Shown here one piece after another: positions 16,423 to 25,048 of a stretch of 64,000 nucleotides of DNA. The DNA is taken from positions 1 through 64,000 of the forward strand of contig UQMY01000011.1 of the NCBI GenBank assembly GCA_900542325.1, given 5' to 3'. Position 1 is the first letter of the stretch. The number at the start of each line of letters is the position of its first letter. The stretch comes from an uncultured Collinsella sp. (GTDB lineage: Bacteria; Actinomycetota; Coriobacteriia; Coriobacteriales; Coriobacteriaceae). A program made the translations under genes and the position numbers. A model generated the notes under the pieces. That model was not told the origin of the DNA. It did no database searches and was given only the letters and a program-made list of their open reading frames with translations.

Positions 16423-16635
16423 ATATGTGCGGGGGAGTTGTGGAGTTGTGCAGGCAGACGAGGTTTTTCTGGAAATACGCTCCCGATGCGCGTATAGTAC
16501 CGATTGTTTTGTCGGCTCCTGCTGTGTCGAGTCCAAACCGCGTAATGCCATGAGCGGCGCGGATGCAGCCAGGAGGCACGAGGACAACCCATCGTGGCCA
16601 CGCCCCGTGCTTAAAACCCCAAGAAGGAGTGAACA
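16423..16635 (+). promoter_or_regulatory. Promoter and leader region of the rplE operon
   Basis: TATAGT at 16493-16498 is a plausible -10, giving an untranslated leader of about 130 nt before rplE. No -35 with good spacing stands out. No known r-protein leader is recognised. The region matters because rplE normally lies inside a longer transcript, so it must now supply its own promoter. Confidence 0.45.
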
Positions 16636-17193
16636 ATGGCAGAAGAGAAGTATGTGCCGCGTCTGAAGACCAAGTACAACAACGAGGTCAAGCAGCAGCT
16701 TCAGGACAAGTTCCAGTACGAGAACGTCATGATGATCCCCAAGTTTGAGAAGATCGTCGTGAACATGGGTGTCGGCGAGGCCGCTACCGATTCCAAGGCC
16801 ATCGACGGTGCCGTGCGCGACCTGCGCGCCATCACCGGCCAGCAGCCGATGATCACCCGTGCCCGCAAGTCCATCGCTACCTTCCGCCTGCGCGCTGGTA
16901 TGCCGATCGGCTGCAAGGTTACCCTGCGTGGCGACCGTATGTGGGAGTTCTTCGATCGTCTGACCTCTGTCGCAATCCCCCGTATCCGCGACTTCCGCGG
17001 CATCTCCGCCAAGAGCTTCGACGGCCGTGGTAACTTCTCCATGGGCGTCACCGAGCAGCTCATCTTCCCCGAAATCGACTTCGACTCCGTCGATCACCAG
17101 CGTGGTATGGACATCACTTTCGTGACCACCGCCAACACCGATGAGGAGGCCAAGGCCCTTCTGGACGCCTTCGGTTTCCCGTTCAAGAAATAG
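16636..17193 (+). CDS. rplE: Ribosomal protein uL5
   Basis: The 185-residue sequence is typical of bacterial L5, which binds 5S rRNA in the central protuberance of the large subunit (KIVVNMGVGEA, GQQPMITRARKSIATFRLR, FRGISAKSFDGRGNFSMGV). AAGGAG lies 7 bases before the ATG. It is the first r-protein gene here: rplN and rplX, which usually precede it, are replaced by a purine permease. A hairpin AGCGCCG/CGGCGCT (17210-17237) lies between it and rpsN. Confidence 0.98.
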   Translation: MAEEKYVPRLKTKYNNEVKQQLQDKFQYENVMMIPKFEKIVVNMGVGEAATDSKAIDGAVRDLRAITGQQPMITRARKSIATFRLRAGMPIGCKVTLRGDRMWEFFDRLTSVAIPRIRDFRGISAKSFDGRGNFSMGVTEQLIFPEIDFDSVDHQRGMDITFVTTANTDEEAKALLDAFGFPFKK

Positions 17194-17272
17194 GTTCACC
17201 TGCCCTATGAGCGCCGTTCCCAGAAGGGGGCGGCGCTTGGGGCGAACAATACTCTATGTGAGGAGGATATAA

Positions 17273-17458
17273 GTGGCTAAGACATCGATGATCGTCAAGT
17301 GCAATCGCAAGCAGAAGTTCTCTACTCGTGAGTACACGCGCTGCCAGCGCTGCGGCCGTCCGCACTCTGTGTACCGCAAGTTCGGCCTGTGCCGTGTCTG
17401 CTTCCGCGAGCTTGCACTCAAGGGCGAGCTTCCCGGCGTTAAGAAGGCCAGCTGGTAA
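17273..17458 (+). CDS. rpsN: Ribosomal protein uS14, zinc-binding type
   Basis: This 61-residue S14 is the short zinc form, with CQRCGRP and CRVC supplying the four Cys ligands. It assembles into the 30S head. The start is GTG, with AGGAGGA about 8 bases upstream. The short zinc form implies a possible zinc-free paralogue elsewhere, but none is in the window. Confidence 0.97.
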   Translation: MAKTSMIVKCNRKQKFSTREYTRCQRCGRPHSVYRKFGLCRVCFRELALKGELPGVKKASW

Positions 17459-17577
17459 GTCACTACCAGCGTTTCAAGCATCAGTTTGGAACAGGGAAAA
17501 CGCGCTAAAAAGGCTTTGCCGTTAAGGGCGGCGAAGAACCAAGAGCACGTGTTCATCAAGAACGAAGGAGAATCTGT

Positions 17578-17976
17578 ATGAACCTTACAGACCCGATCGC
17601 AGATATGCTTACGCGCATCCGTAACGCTAACTCTGTGAACAAGGCCACGGTCTCCATGCCGAGCAGCAAGAAGCTCGTCGAGATCGCTCGTGTTCTGCAC
17701 GAGGAGGGCTACATCGAGGGCTACGATGTCGAGGACACCGTTCCCCAGAAGACTCTGCACATCACGCTTAAGTATGGTCCCAAGAAGGCTAAGGTCATCA
17801 ACGGCATCCGCCGCATTTCCAAGCCGGGCCTGCGTAAGTACACCGGCGTTGCCGACATGCCCCGCGTCCGCGGTGGCCTTGGTACCGCCATTATTTCCAC
17901 CAGCCATGGCGTCATGACCGACCGCGATGCTCGCAAGCACAACGTCGGCGGCGAGATCATCGCTTACGTCTGGTAA
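17578..17976 (+). CDS. rpsH: Ribosomal protein uS8
   Basis: The 132-residue protein is a normal-length S8 (TDPIADMLTRIRNA at the start, GGEIIAYVW at the end). S8 binds helix 21 of 16S rRNA and in E. coli is the translational repressor of the spc operon; whether that holds here is unknown. GAAGGAG precedes the ATG. Confidence 0.98.
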   Translation: MNLTDPIADMLTRIRNANSVNKATVSMPSSKKLVEIARVLHEEGYIEGYDVEDTVPQKTLHITLKYGPKKAKVINGIRRISKPGLRKYTGVADMPRVRGGLGTAIISTSHGVMTDRDARKHNVGGEIIAYVW

Positions 17977-18009
17977 TTCGCTCGGTAGGTAGAAGGAAAG
18001 GAGATCACC

Positions 18010-18546
18010 GTGTCTCGTATCGGTAATAAGCCTGTCCAGATTCCCGCCGGAGTCGAAGTGGCAGTCAACGGCAACAACGTTGTCGTCAAGGGCCCCAAGG
18101 GCCAGCTCGAGCTCGATGTCTTTGAGAAGCTCGCTATCAACGTCGAGGACAACGTCCTCACCGTTTCCCGTCCCGACGACGAGCGTGAGACCCGTGCCCG
18201 CCACGGCCTCACCCGCGCCCTCATCCACAACATGGTTGTTGGCGTTTCCGAGGGCTTCGAGAAGAAGCTCGAGCTCGCCGGCGTCGGTTACCGCGTGCAG
18301 CAGAAGGGCAAGAACCTCGAGTTCTCCCTGGGCTTCTCGCACCCCGTGATCGTCGAGGCTCCCGAGGGCATCACCTTCGAGGTTCCCGACAACACCCACG
18401 TGAACGTCAAGGGTATCAACAAGCAGCAGGTCGGTCAGATCGCCGCTGAGATCCGCGGCCATCGTCCTCCCGAGCCTTACAAGGGCAAGGGTATCCACTA
18501 CGTTGGCGAGCACATCCGCCGCAAGCTGGGTAAGGCCGCCAAGTAG
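18010..18546 (+). CDS. rplF: Ribosomal protein uL6
   Basis: 178 residues, normal for L6 (MSRIGNKPVQIP at the start and RGHRPPEPYKGKGIHY near the end). It binds helix 97 of 23S rRNA near the factor-binding site. The start is GTG at 18010, with AAAGGAG upstream. A perfect hairpin CCAGCACC/GGTGCTGG (18572-18593) follows in the 75-bp gap before rplR. Confidence 0.98.
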   Translation: MSRIGNKPVQIPAGVEVAVNGNNVVVKGPKGQLELDVFEKLAINVEDNVLTVSRPDDERETRARHGLTRALIHNMVVGVSEGFEKKLELAGVGYRVQQKGKNLEFSLGFSHPVIVEAPEGITFEVPDNTHVNVKGINKQQVGQIAAEIRGHRPPEPYKGKGIHYVGEHIRRKLGKAAK

Positions 18547-18571
18547 TCGTAACCGACTCACTCGCATAAGA

Positions 18572-18612
18572 CCAGCACCCCGTCAGGTGCTGGCAAGATC
18601 AACCTTTTTAGG
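18572..18612 (+). promoter_or_regulatory. Intercistronic hairpin rplF-rplR
   Basis: CCAGCACC-CCGTCA-GGTGCTGG is followed 10 bases later by CTTTTTAGGAG. It is not directly followed by a U-run, so it is more likely an RNA-processing or stability hairpin, or a weak attenuator, than a full terminator. Confidence 0.4.
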
Positions 18613-18621
18613 AGTTTACGT

Positions 18622-18990
18622 ATGAACAAGCATAAGGCGAAGCTGGAAGGCCTCAAGCGTCGTCAGCGTCGTGTTCGCGGCAAGGTCTCGGGTACCGCCG
18701 AGCGTCCGCGTCTTCGCGTGACCCGTACTAACGCCAACATCTATGCCCAGATCATCGACGACAGCAAGGGCTCCAGCCTGACGCTCGTCTCTGCCTCGAC
18801 CCTCGAGGCCGAGTTCAAGGGCACCCACACCTCGAACAAGGAGGCTGCGGAGAAGGTCGGTCAGCTCGTTGGCAAGCGCGCCATCGAGGCCGGCATCACC
18901 AAGGTCGCCTTCGATCGTGGTGGCCGTATCTACCATGGCCGCGTCAAGGCCCTCGCCGACGGTGCTCGTGCCGCCGGTCTCGAGTTCTAG
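18622..18990 (+). CDS. rplR: Ribosomal protein uL18
   Basis: 122 residues, typical L18 (RLRVTRTNANIYAQIIDD, KVAFDRGGRIYHGRVKALAD). It binds 5S rRNA next to L5. AGGAG precedes the ATG. Co-transcribed with rpsE 14 bp downstream. Confidence 0.98.
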   Translation: MNKHKAKLEGLKRRQRRVRGKVSGTAERPRLRVTRTNANIYAQIIDDSKGSSLTLVSASTLEAEFKGTHTSNKEAAEKVGQLVGKRAIEAGITKVAFDRGGRIYHGRVKALADGARAAGLEF

Positions 18991-19004
18991 GAGGTATGTA
19001 GCAC

Positions 19005-19529
19005 ATGGCTCGTAATCAGAAGCAGCAGCGCGAGGCCTCCGAGTTCGAGGAGCGCGTCGTTTACATCAACCGCGTGTCGAAGACCGTCAAGGGTGGTCGT
19101 CGCATGAGCCTCGTCGCTCTCGTCGTCGTTGGCGACGGCAAGGGTAACGTCGGCGTTGGCATGGGCAAGTCCGCTGAGGTGCCCCTGGCCATCTCCAAGG
19201 CGTCTCTCGATGCCAAGAAGAACATGTTCCACGTGCCGGTGACCGAGCAGGGCACCATCCCGCACGAGGTTCTCGGCCACTTTGGTGCCGGCCGCATCAT
19301 CATCAAGCCCGCTGTCGAGGGTACCGGCGTTATCGCCGGCGGCGCTGTGCGTCCCCTCTTCGAGCTTGCTGGCATCAAGAACGTCCTGTCCAAGTCCCTC
19401 GGTACCGACAACGGCCTCAACATCATCAAGGCTGCCGTCGAGGGCCTCAAGGAGCTCTCCAGCCCTGAGGACGTCGCGGCTCGCCGTGGCCTGACGGTCT
19501 CCGAGATGTTCGTCGGTAAGGAGAACTAA
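19005..19529 (+). CDS. rpsE: Ribosomal protein uS5
   Basis: 174 residues, typical S5 (GRRMSLVALVVVGDGKGNVG, GTGVIAGGAVR). It contributes to decoding accuracy and mRNA entry. AGGAGG precedes the start. Two bases separate its stop from rpmD. Confidence 0.98.
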   Translation: MARNQKQQREASEFEERVVYINRVSKTVKGGRRMSLVALVVVGDGKGNVGVGMGKSAEVPLAISKASLDAKKNMFHVPVTEQGTIPHEVLGHFGAGRIIIKPAVEGTGVIAGGAVRPLFELAGIKNVLSKSLGTDNGLNIIKAAVEGLKELSSPEDVAARRGLTVSEMFVGKEN

Positions 19530-19531
19530 GC

Positions 19532-19714
19532 ATGGCTGACACCATCAAGATCAAGCAGGTCCGCAGCACCAACGGTTGCAAGCAGGACCAGGTCCGTACT
19601 GTCCGTGCCCTCGGTCTCCACAGGATCCGCGAGGTTCGCGAGATTGCTGACAACGAGTCCGTCCGCGGCATGATCTTCAAGGTCAAGCACCTTGTCGAGA
19701 TTGTAGAGGAGTAG
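19532..19714 (+). CDS. rpmD: Ribosomal protein uL30
   Basis: A 60-residue L30 (IKIKQVRSTNGCKQDQVRTV, LGLHRIREVREI), the short bacterial form. It is tightly packed between rpsE and rplO, with translation probably coupled. Confidence 0.97.
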   Translation: MADTIKIKQVRSTNGCKQDQVRTVRALGLHRIREVREIADNESVRGMIFKVKHLVEIVEE

Positions 19715-19717
19715 CAA

Positions 19718-20167
19718 ATGCAGCTTCACGATCTTACTCCCGCGCCCGGTTCCACCAAGAACCGCAAGCGCGTCGGCCGTGGCAATTCTTCGGGTCACGG
19801 CACCACTTCTGGCCGCGGTCAGAAGGGCCAGGGTTCCCGCTCTGGCGGCACCAAGGGTGCCGGCTTCGAGGGTGGCCAGACTCCGCTGGCTATGCGCCTG
19901 CCCAAGCTTCCGGGCTTCCGCAACCCCCGTCGTATCGAGTACACCGCTGTTAACGTTGAGCGTCTCGAGCGTAAGTTCGAGGATGGCGCTGTGATCGACG
20001 GTGCCGCTCTTAAGGCCGCTCGCATCACCAAGAGCGAGTTCGAGCCCGTCAAGGTGCTCGGCAATGGTGAGCTCACCAAGAAGTTCACGGTCAAGGTCGA
20101 CAAGGTCAGCGCTTCTGCGCAGGCCAAGATCGAGGCCGCCGGCGGAAAGGTCGAGCTGCCGTGCTAA
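19718..20167 (+). CDS. rplO: Ribosomal protein uL15
   Basis: 149 residues, typical L15: a basic Gly-rich N terminus (KRVGRGNSSGHGTTSGRGQK) and a globular C-terminal half. Its last seven bases overlap the GTG start of secY, indicating translational coupling. Confidence 0.98.
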   Translation: MQLHDLTPAPGSTKNRKRVGRGNSSGHGTTSGRGQKGQGSRSGGTKGAGFEGGQTPLAMRLPKLPGFRNPRRIEYTAVNVERLERKFEDGAVIDGAALKAARITKSEFEPVKVLGNGELTKKFTVKVDKVSASAQAKIEAAGGKVELPC

Positions 20168-21447
20168 ATGGTCTTAAGAATGCTTTCCGCATCAAAGAAT
20201 TGCGCGAAAAGATTCTTTTTACCATAGCTATGCTCGTCGTGTACCGCATTGGTGCGCACGTTCCTGTGCCCGGCATTCCCTTTCAGGGGATGCTGGGCCT
20301 TTTCTCGACCGATAACAATTCGGTCGCCGCAGGTGCTATGGCCCTCCTGAATCTTTTCTCTGGCGGCGCGTTGAGCTATGTGTCGGTGTTTTCGCTGGGC
20401 ATCATGCCTTACATCACCAGCTCGATCATCCTCCAGATGCTCCAGGCCGTCGTGCCTTCCCTGCATGAGCTTGCCCGCGAGGGCGAGGTCGGTCAGACCA
20501 AGATTACGCAGTATTCGCGTTACCTCACCCTGGCTCTGGCAATCCTCAACTCCGTGGGTTACCTCTTCCTCTTTAAGAGCTTCGGCATCAGCTTTAATGG
20601 CGCCGGCGCTCCCGAGATCATCTTTGACTTCATGATCGTCGGTACGCTCACCGCGGGCGCCATGCTGATCATGTGGATTGGTGAGCTCATCACCCAGCGC
20701 GGTATCGGCAATGGCATGTCGCTGATCATCTTTGCGAACATCATGGCCGGTCTGCCGCAGGCTATCTTCTCCAGCACCGAGGGCAATGCCGGTGGCATCA
20801 TCACCATGGTGATCATCTGCGCCATCATCCTGCTGGTTATTCCGCTGATTGTTTTCCTTGAGCGCGGCCAACGCCGCATCCCGGTCTCCTACGCCAAACG
20901 CGTCGTTGGCCGTCGCATGATGGGTGGTCAGACCACCTACCTGCCCATCAAGGTTAACACCGCGGGTGTCGTGCCAATCATCTTCGCCTCGGCGCTGCTG
21001 TACTTCCCGGCTCAGATTGCCGTGTTCTTCCCCGGCATCGGCTGGATTCAGGCAGTTGCCTCTGCGCTTTCGACCGGTTGGCTCAACTGGGTGCTTAATG
21101 TTGTCCTCATCGTGTTCTTCGCGTACTTCTACACCTCCATGGTGTTCAATCCCGATGACACGGCCGACAACCTTAAGAAGCAGGGCGGCTTTATTCCGGG
21201 CGTGCGTCCGGGTAGGGCTACCGCGGCCTACATCAAGAACGCGCTCAACAAGATTACGCTTCCCAGCGCTGTCTTTTTGGCGCTCATCGCCATCGTGCCT
21301 TCGATCATCTTCTCCTTCACGGGTAACCATCTGATCCAGGCATTTGGTGGCACGTCCATCCTCATCATGGTCGGCGTCGTGCTCGACACGGTCGATAAGC
21401 TCGAAGGCCAGATCAAGATGTATGATTACGATGGATTCTTTAAATAG
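20161..21447 (+). CDS. secY: Preprotein translocase subunit SecY
   Basis: The 428-residue channel subunit of the Sec translocon, with ten predicted membrane helices and the conserved VPVPGI, GIMPYITSSIILQ and GQRRIPVSYAKR segments. The GTG start at 20161 overlaps the rplO stop. SecA, its motor, is encoded at 48.8 kb in the same window. Confidence 0.98.
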   Translation: MLNGLKNAFRIKELREKILFTIAMLVVYRIGAHVPVPGIPFQGMLGLFSTDNNSVAAGAMALLNLFSGGALSYVSVFSLGIMPYITSSIILQMLQAVVPSLHELAREGEVGQTKITQYSRYLTLALAILNSVGYLFLFKSFGISFNGAGAPEIIFDFMIVGTLTAGAMLIMWIGELITQRGIGNGMSLIIFANIMAGLPQAIFSSTEGNAGGIITMVIICAIILLVIPLIVFLERGQRRIPVSYAKRVVGRRMMGGQTTYLPIKVNTAGVVPIIFASALLYFPAQIAVFFPGIGWIQAVASALSTGWLNWVLNVVLIVFFAYFYTSMVFNPDDTADNLKKQGGFIPGVRPGRATAAYIKNALNKITLPSAVFLALIAIVPSIIFSFTGNHLIQAFGGTSILIMVGVVLDTVDKLEGQIKMYDYDGFFK

Positions 21448-21465
21448 GCTAGAGGAGGATTGCTC

Positions 21466-22092
21466 ATGAACCTCGTATTGCTCGGAGCTCCGGGTGCCGG
21501 TAAGGGCACCGTCGCACAGGAGCTCGTCGCCGAGTTTGGCGTCGCTCACATTTCCACGGGCGACCTGCTGCGTGCTGCCGTCAAGGGTGGCACCGAGCTT
21601 GGTATTCAGGCTAAGAAGTACATGGACGCTGGCGAGCTCGTTCCCGACCAGCTCGTGATCGACCTTGTCAAGGAGCGCCTTGCTGCCGATGACGCCCAGC
21701 AGGGCTTCATCCTCGACGGCTTCCCGCGCAACACCGCCCAGGCTGTGACGCTCGATTCCGAGCTCTCCGCCATGGGTCGCGAGATCGACTGCGCCCTTCT
21801 GGTCGACGTGGCCCCCGAGGTCATCATCGATCGTCTGTCTTCGCGTCGCACCTGCCGCGCCTGCGGTTACACCGGCACCGCTGCCGATGCCACCTGCCCC
21901 AAGTGCGCCGGCGAGATGTATCAGCGCGACGACGACAAGCCCGAGACCATCAAGAACCGTCTCGACGTCTACGAGAAGTCCACGAGCCCGCTCGTCGACT
22001 ACTATCGTGGCCAGGGTCTGCTCAAGTCGGTCAACGGTGACCAGGCTCGCGAGACCGTGTACGGGGATGTCAAAGAGGCTCTCGGTCTATGA
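21466..22092 (+). CDS. adk: Adenylate kinase
   Basis: 208 residues, catalysing ATP + AMP to 2 ADP. The P-loop is GAPGAGKGT and the LID domain has a four-cysteine zinc site (CRACG..CPKC), as in many Gram-positive enzymes. I chose the ATG at 21466 with GAGGAGG upstream over a TTG six bases earlier. The stop overlaps the map start in ATGA. Confidence 0.98.
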   Translation: MNLVLLGAPGAGKGTVAQELVAEFGVAHISTGDLLRAAVKGGTELGIQAKKYMDAGELVPDQLVIDLVKERLAADDAQQGFILDGFPRNTAQAVTLDSELSAMGREIDCALLVDVAPEVIIDRLSSRRTCRACGYTGTAADATCPKCAGEMYQRDDDKPETIKNRLDVYEKSTSPLVDYYRGQGLLKSVNGDQARETVYGDVKEALGL

Positions 22093-22877
22093 TCAAGATT
22101 AAGTCTGCAACGCAAATCGAGCAGATGAAGAAGGCAGGAGCGCTATCTAAGATGGCGCTCCGCCACGTTGGAGCCATGGTGCGCCCCGGCGTTTCGACTT
22201 TTGAGCTCGATCAGCTCGCGGAGCAGATTATCCGCATGCATGGCGGCACCCCCGCCTTTAAGGGTTACGGCGGGTTCCCGGGGACCATTTGCGCATCGAT
22301 CAACGATGCCGTGGTCCACGGTATTCCCAATCCCGACATGATCCTGCGCGATGGCGATATCATCTCCATCGATACGGGAGCCGTTGTCGACGGTTGGGTC
22401 GGCGATAACGCATGGACGTTTTTCGTCGGCACCCCCACGCCCGAAGCCAAGGCTTTGTGCGAGGTCACGCGCGATTGCCTTAAGGCTGCCATCGAGCAGG
22501 CTGTTCCCGGTAACCATATCGGGGACGTCGGTTATGCCGTTCAGTCCCTTGCCGAGTCTCACGGTTACGGCGTGCTTCGTGACTATGTGGGTCATGGCAT
22601 TGGCCGCGTGATGCACGAGGACCCCAACGTTCCTAACTATGGAAAGAAGGGGAGGGGCGTTCGCCTCCAGGCCGGCATGGTCATTGCCATCGAGCCGATG
22701 GTTACGATGGGTTCCAACCATGTGAGCACGGGCTCCGACGGTTGGATTGTTACGACCAACGACCACCTGCCCGCCGCGCACTACGAGAACACCGTCGCCA
22801 TTACCAATGACGGTCCGGTGATTCTCACCACGGATGCCCAAGGTGCTTGGTGTTCGCTCCAAGGCGGTGAAATGTAA
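22089..22877 (+). CDS. map: Methionine aminopeptidase type I
   Basis: 262 residues. It removes initiator methionine from nascent proteins. The five metal ligands are in place: SIDTGAVVDGWVGDNAW (two Asp), GHGIGRVMHE (His), AIEPMV (Glu) and AHYENTVAI (Glu); the catalytic-site His is in AVVHGIP. The ATGA overlap with adk shows coupling. Confidence 0.97.
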   Translation: MIKIKSATQIEQMKKAGALSKMALRHVGAMVRPGVSTFELDQLAEQIIRMHGGTPAFKGYGGFPGTICASINDAVVHGIPNPDMILRDGDIISIDTGAVVDGWVGDNAWTFFVGTPTPEAKALCEVTRDCLKAAIEQAVPGNHIGDVGYAVQSLAESHGYGVLRDYVGHGIGRVMHEDPNVPNYGKKGRGVRLQAGMVIAIEPMVTMGSNHVSTGSDGWIVTTNDHLPAAHYENTVAITNDGPVILTTDAQGAWCSLQGGEM

Positions 22878-22988
22878 AAGTCGCCGCCCCCTGATGCCCA
22901 ACCTCGCCTTTCAATTTCGAAGGCATGACCCCAAGGTCTATGTCTTCTCATTTCAAGGCGATCTTGGGTATCAGGGAACGGTTTTGTT

Positions 22989-23005
22989 TTACATTTCAAA
23001 TGTAA
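22989..23005. promoter_or_regulatory. 17-bp perfect palindrome upstream of infA
   Basis: TTACATTT-C-AAATGTAA lies about 40 bp upstream of the infA promoter -35. It could be an operator or bind a small dimeric regulator. Confidence 0.45.
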
Positions 23006-23041
23006 CAAGTTCCACTTAGTTGTGGAGCCATTACGAAGTTA

Positions 23042-23070
23042 TTACGATGCGTGCATACGTGTTGTAGAAT
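23042..23070 (+). promoter_or_regulatory. infA-rpmJ-alpha operon promoter
   Basis: TTACGA (-35) and TAGAAT (-10) are separated by exactly 17 bp, 40 bases before the infA start. The 232-bp gap after map makes an internal promoter here likely. Confidence 0.6.
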
Positions 23071-23109
23071 ACTCAATCGCTGTCGTTTTCTAGAGAAAGA
23101 TGATTGCTT

Positions 23110-23328
23110 GTGAAGAAGGAAGACGCAATTGAGCTCGAGGGTACGGTAAAGGAACCGTTGCCCAATGCCATGTTTAAGGTTGAGCTCGAGAACGGTCATT
23201 CGGTTCTGTGCAACATTTCTGGCAAGATCCGAATGAATTACATCCGTATTCTCCCCGGTGACAGGGTTGTCGTGGAGCTTTCCCCGTACGACCTGACCCG
23301 CGGTCGCATCACCTATCGCTACAAATAG
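23110..23328 (+). CDS. infA: Translation initiation factor IF-1
   Basis: A 72-residue S1/OB-fold protein that binds the 30S A site during initiation (EGTVKEPLPNAMFKVELENG, RMNYIRILPGDRVVVELSPY). I chose the GTG at 23110, which gives the family's usual 72-residue length; a TTG two codons upstream is an alternative. A 150-bp gap with an imperfect inverted repeat (23355-23366/23416-23427) separates it from rpmJ. Confidence 0.96.
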   Translation: MKKEDAIELEGTVKEPLPNAMFKVELENGHSVLCNISGKIRMNYIRILPGDRVVVELSPYDLTRGRITYRYK

Positions 23329-23478
23329 CGGCACGCATACACGCACTCCATTTCCGGCTGCAGGCTTAGCTCAACCTACGGTCGGATTGTGTGTGAAGAC
23401 CAGCCATAGTTTTAAACGCCTGCGGCTGGGCGAGTAGATAGTAGGGAAGTAGTTTGAGCGCTACCGAAAGGAAGAACG

Positions 23479-23592
23479 ATGAAGGTACGTCCTTCGGTCA
23501 AGAAGATGTGCGATAAGTGCAAAATCATTAGGCGCCATGGCAAGGTCCTCGTCATTTGCGAGAACCCCCGTCATAAGCAGCGTCAGGGTTAA
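23479..23592 (+). CDS. rpmJ: Ribosomal protein bL36
   Basis: A 37-residue L36, below the usual size cut-off for gene calling: MKVRPSVKKMCDKCKIIRR, ending in KQRQG. It is the zinc form, with CDKC, Cys-27-equivalent in VICEN and a His. GAAAGGAAG lies upstream. It sits 15 bp before rpsM as in most bacteria. Confidence 0.97.
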   Translation: MKVRPSVKKMCDKCKIIRRHGKVLVICENPRHKQRQG

Positions 23593-23606
23593 GAGAGGAG
23601 ACTACG

Positions 23607-23981
23607 TTGGCCCGTATTAATGGTGTCGACCTCCCGCGTGAGAAGCGCGTTGAGATCGGTCTGACCTACATTTACGGCATCGGCCGCACCACTGCGACGA
23701 AGATCTGCGTCGAGTGCAACGTTAACGTGGATACGCGCGTTAAGGACCTCACCGAGGATGAGGTTAACGCCATCCGCGATTATATCGATAAGAACCAGAT
23801 CATGGTTGAGGGCGACCTCCGCCGTGAGCGCAACCAGAACGTCAAGCGCCTTATGGACATCGGCTGCAACCGCGGCCTTCGTCACCGCAAGGGCCTCCCG
23901 GTCCGCGGCCAGCGCACCCACACTAACGCTCGTACCCGCAAGGGCCCGAAGCGTCAGATCGGTGCTAAGAAGAAGAAATAA
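23607..23981 (+). CDS. rpsM: Ribosomal protein uS13
   Basis: 124 residues, typical S13 (ARINGVDLPREKRVEIGLTY, RGLRHRKGLPVRGQRT). It bridges the subunits in the 30S head. The start is TTG at 23607 with GAGAGGAG upstream; a TTG start for an abundant r-protein is unusual but there is no better in-frame choice. Confidence 0.96.
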   Translation: MARINGVDLPREKRVEIGLTYIYGIGRTTATKICVECNVNVDTRVKDLTEDEVNAIRDYIDKNQIMVEGDLRRERNQNVKRLMDIGCNRGLRHRKGLPVRGQRTHTNARTRKGPKRQIGAKKKK

Positions 23982-23995
23982 GGAGCGCTAGATAG

Positions 23996-24400
23996 ATGGC
24001 TACTGCTAAGAAGAACGTTCGCGCTGCCCGTCTGAAGCGCGCGGACCGTAAGAACATTTCCGTGGGCCAGGCTCACATTCGTTCTACGTTCAACAACACG
24101 ATCGTTTCGATCACCGATCCCCAGGGCAACGTCATTTCCTGGAAGTCGGCTGGCCAGGTGGGCTTCAAGGGCTCCCGTAAGTCCACGCCGTTCGCTGCCC
24201 AGATGGCTGCCGAGGCTGCTGCCAAGCAGGCCATGGAGCACGGTATGAAGAAGGTTTCCGTCTTCGTCAAGGGCCCCGGCTCCGGTCGTGAGACCGCCAT
24301 CCGCTCCCTCCAGGCTGCTGGCCTCGAGGTCTCGAGCATCCAGGACAAGACCCCCATTCCGCACAACGGCTGCCGCCCCAAGAAGCGTCGCCGCGTGTAA
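23996..24400 (+). CDS. rpsK: Ribosomal protein uS11
   Basis: 134 residues, typical S11 (STFNNTIVSITDPQGNVISW, KKRRRV tail), part of the 30S platform. It lies 14 bp after rpsM. Confidence 0.98.
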   Translation: MATAKKNVRAARLKRADRKNISVGQAHIRSTFNNTIVSITDPQGNVISWKSAGQVGFKGSRKSTPFAAQMAAEAAAKQAMEHGMKKVSVFVKGPGSGRETAIRSLQAAGLEVSSIQDKTPIPHNGCRPKKRRRV

Positions 24401-24419
24401 CTGAAAGGATCGTATCAAT

Positions 24420-25016
24420 ATGGCAATCGACAGGACTCCTGTTCTTAAGCGCTGCCGTCAGCTCGGGATCGATCCCGCTGAGCTCGGTTACAGCAGCAAG
24501 AAGGAATCTATCCGTCAGCCCAAGCGCCGTCGCAAGGAATCTGAGTACGGCATGCAGCTGCGCGAGAAGCAGAAGGTCAAGTTCATCTATGGCGTTCTGG
24601 AGAAGCAGTTCCACGGCTACTTCAACAAGGCCCGCAAGATGAACGGCGTCACCGGTGAGAACCTCATGATCATCCTTGAGTCTCGCCTCGACAACGTCGT
24701 CTTCCGTCTTGGCTTCGCCCGCACCCGCAAAGAGGCTCGTCAGTCCGTCCGTCACGGTCACTTCACCGTGAACGGCAAGCGTGTGGACATCCCGTCCTAC
24801 CGCGTCAAGGCCGGCGACGTCGTCGCTGTCGGCGAGAAGTTCCGTGACCTCCTCCCCATCAAGGAGGCCCTGATTTCCTCCGAGCGCTTTGAGGTCCCTG
24901 GCTGGCTCGAGGTCGATATCGAGAAGCTGTCTGGTAACGTGCTCGCTCTGCCGACGCGTGAGCAGATCAGCGGTGATATCAACGAGCAGCTCATCGTCGA
25001 GCTCTACTCTAAGTAG
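24420..25016 (+). CDS. rpsD: Ribosomal protein uS4
   Basis: 198 residues. S4 nucleates 16S rRNA 5'-domain assembly and carries an S4 RNA-binding domain (about 90-150). The N-terminal zinc cysteines found in some S4 proteins are missing, so this is the zinc-free form. AAAGGA precedes the ATG. Confidence 0.98.
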   Translation: MAIDRTPVLKRCRQLGIDPAELGYSSKKESIRQPKRRRKESEYGMQLREKQKVKFIYGVLEKQFHGYFNKARKMNGVTGENLMIILESRLDNVVFRLGFARTRKEARQSVRHGHFTVNGKRVDIPSYRVKAGDVVAVGEKFRDLLPIKEALISSERFEVPGWLEVDIEKLSGNVLALPTREQISGDINEQLIVELYSK

Positions 25017-25048
25017 TCCATCCGGGCTGCTGAGGCTGGAGGTAATAC

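Noticed and set aside
20164..21549. 461-codon minus-strand frame opposite secY
   Set aside because: Shadow of secY/adk, with a His/Asp/Arg-rich composition and no start signal.
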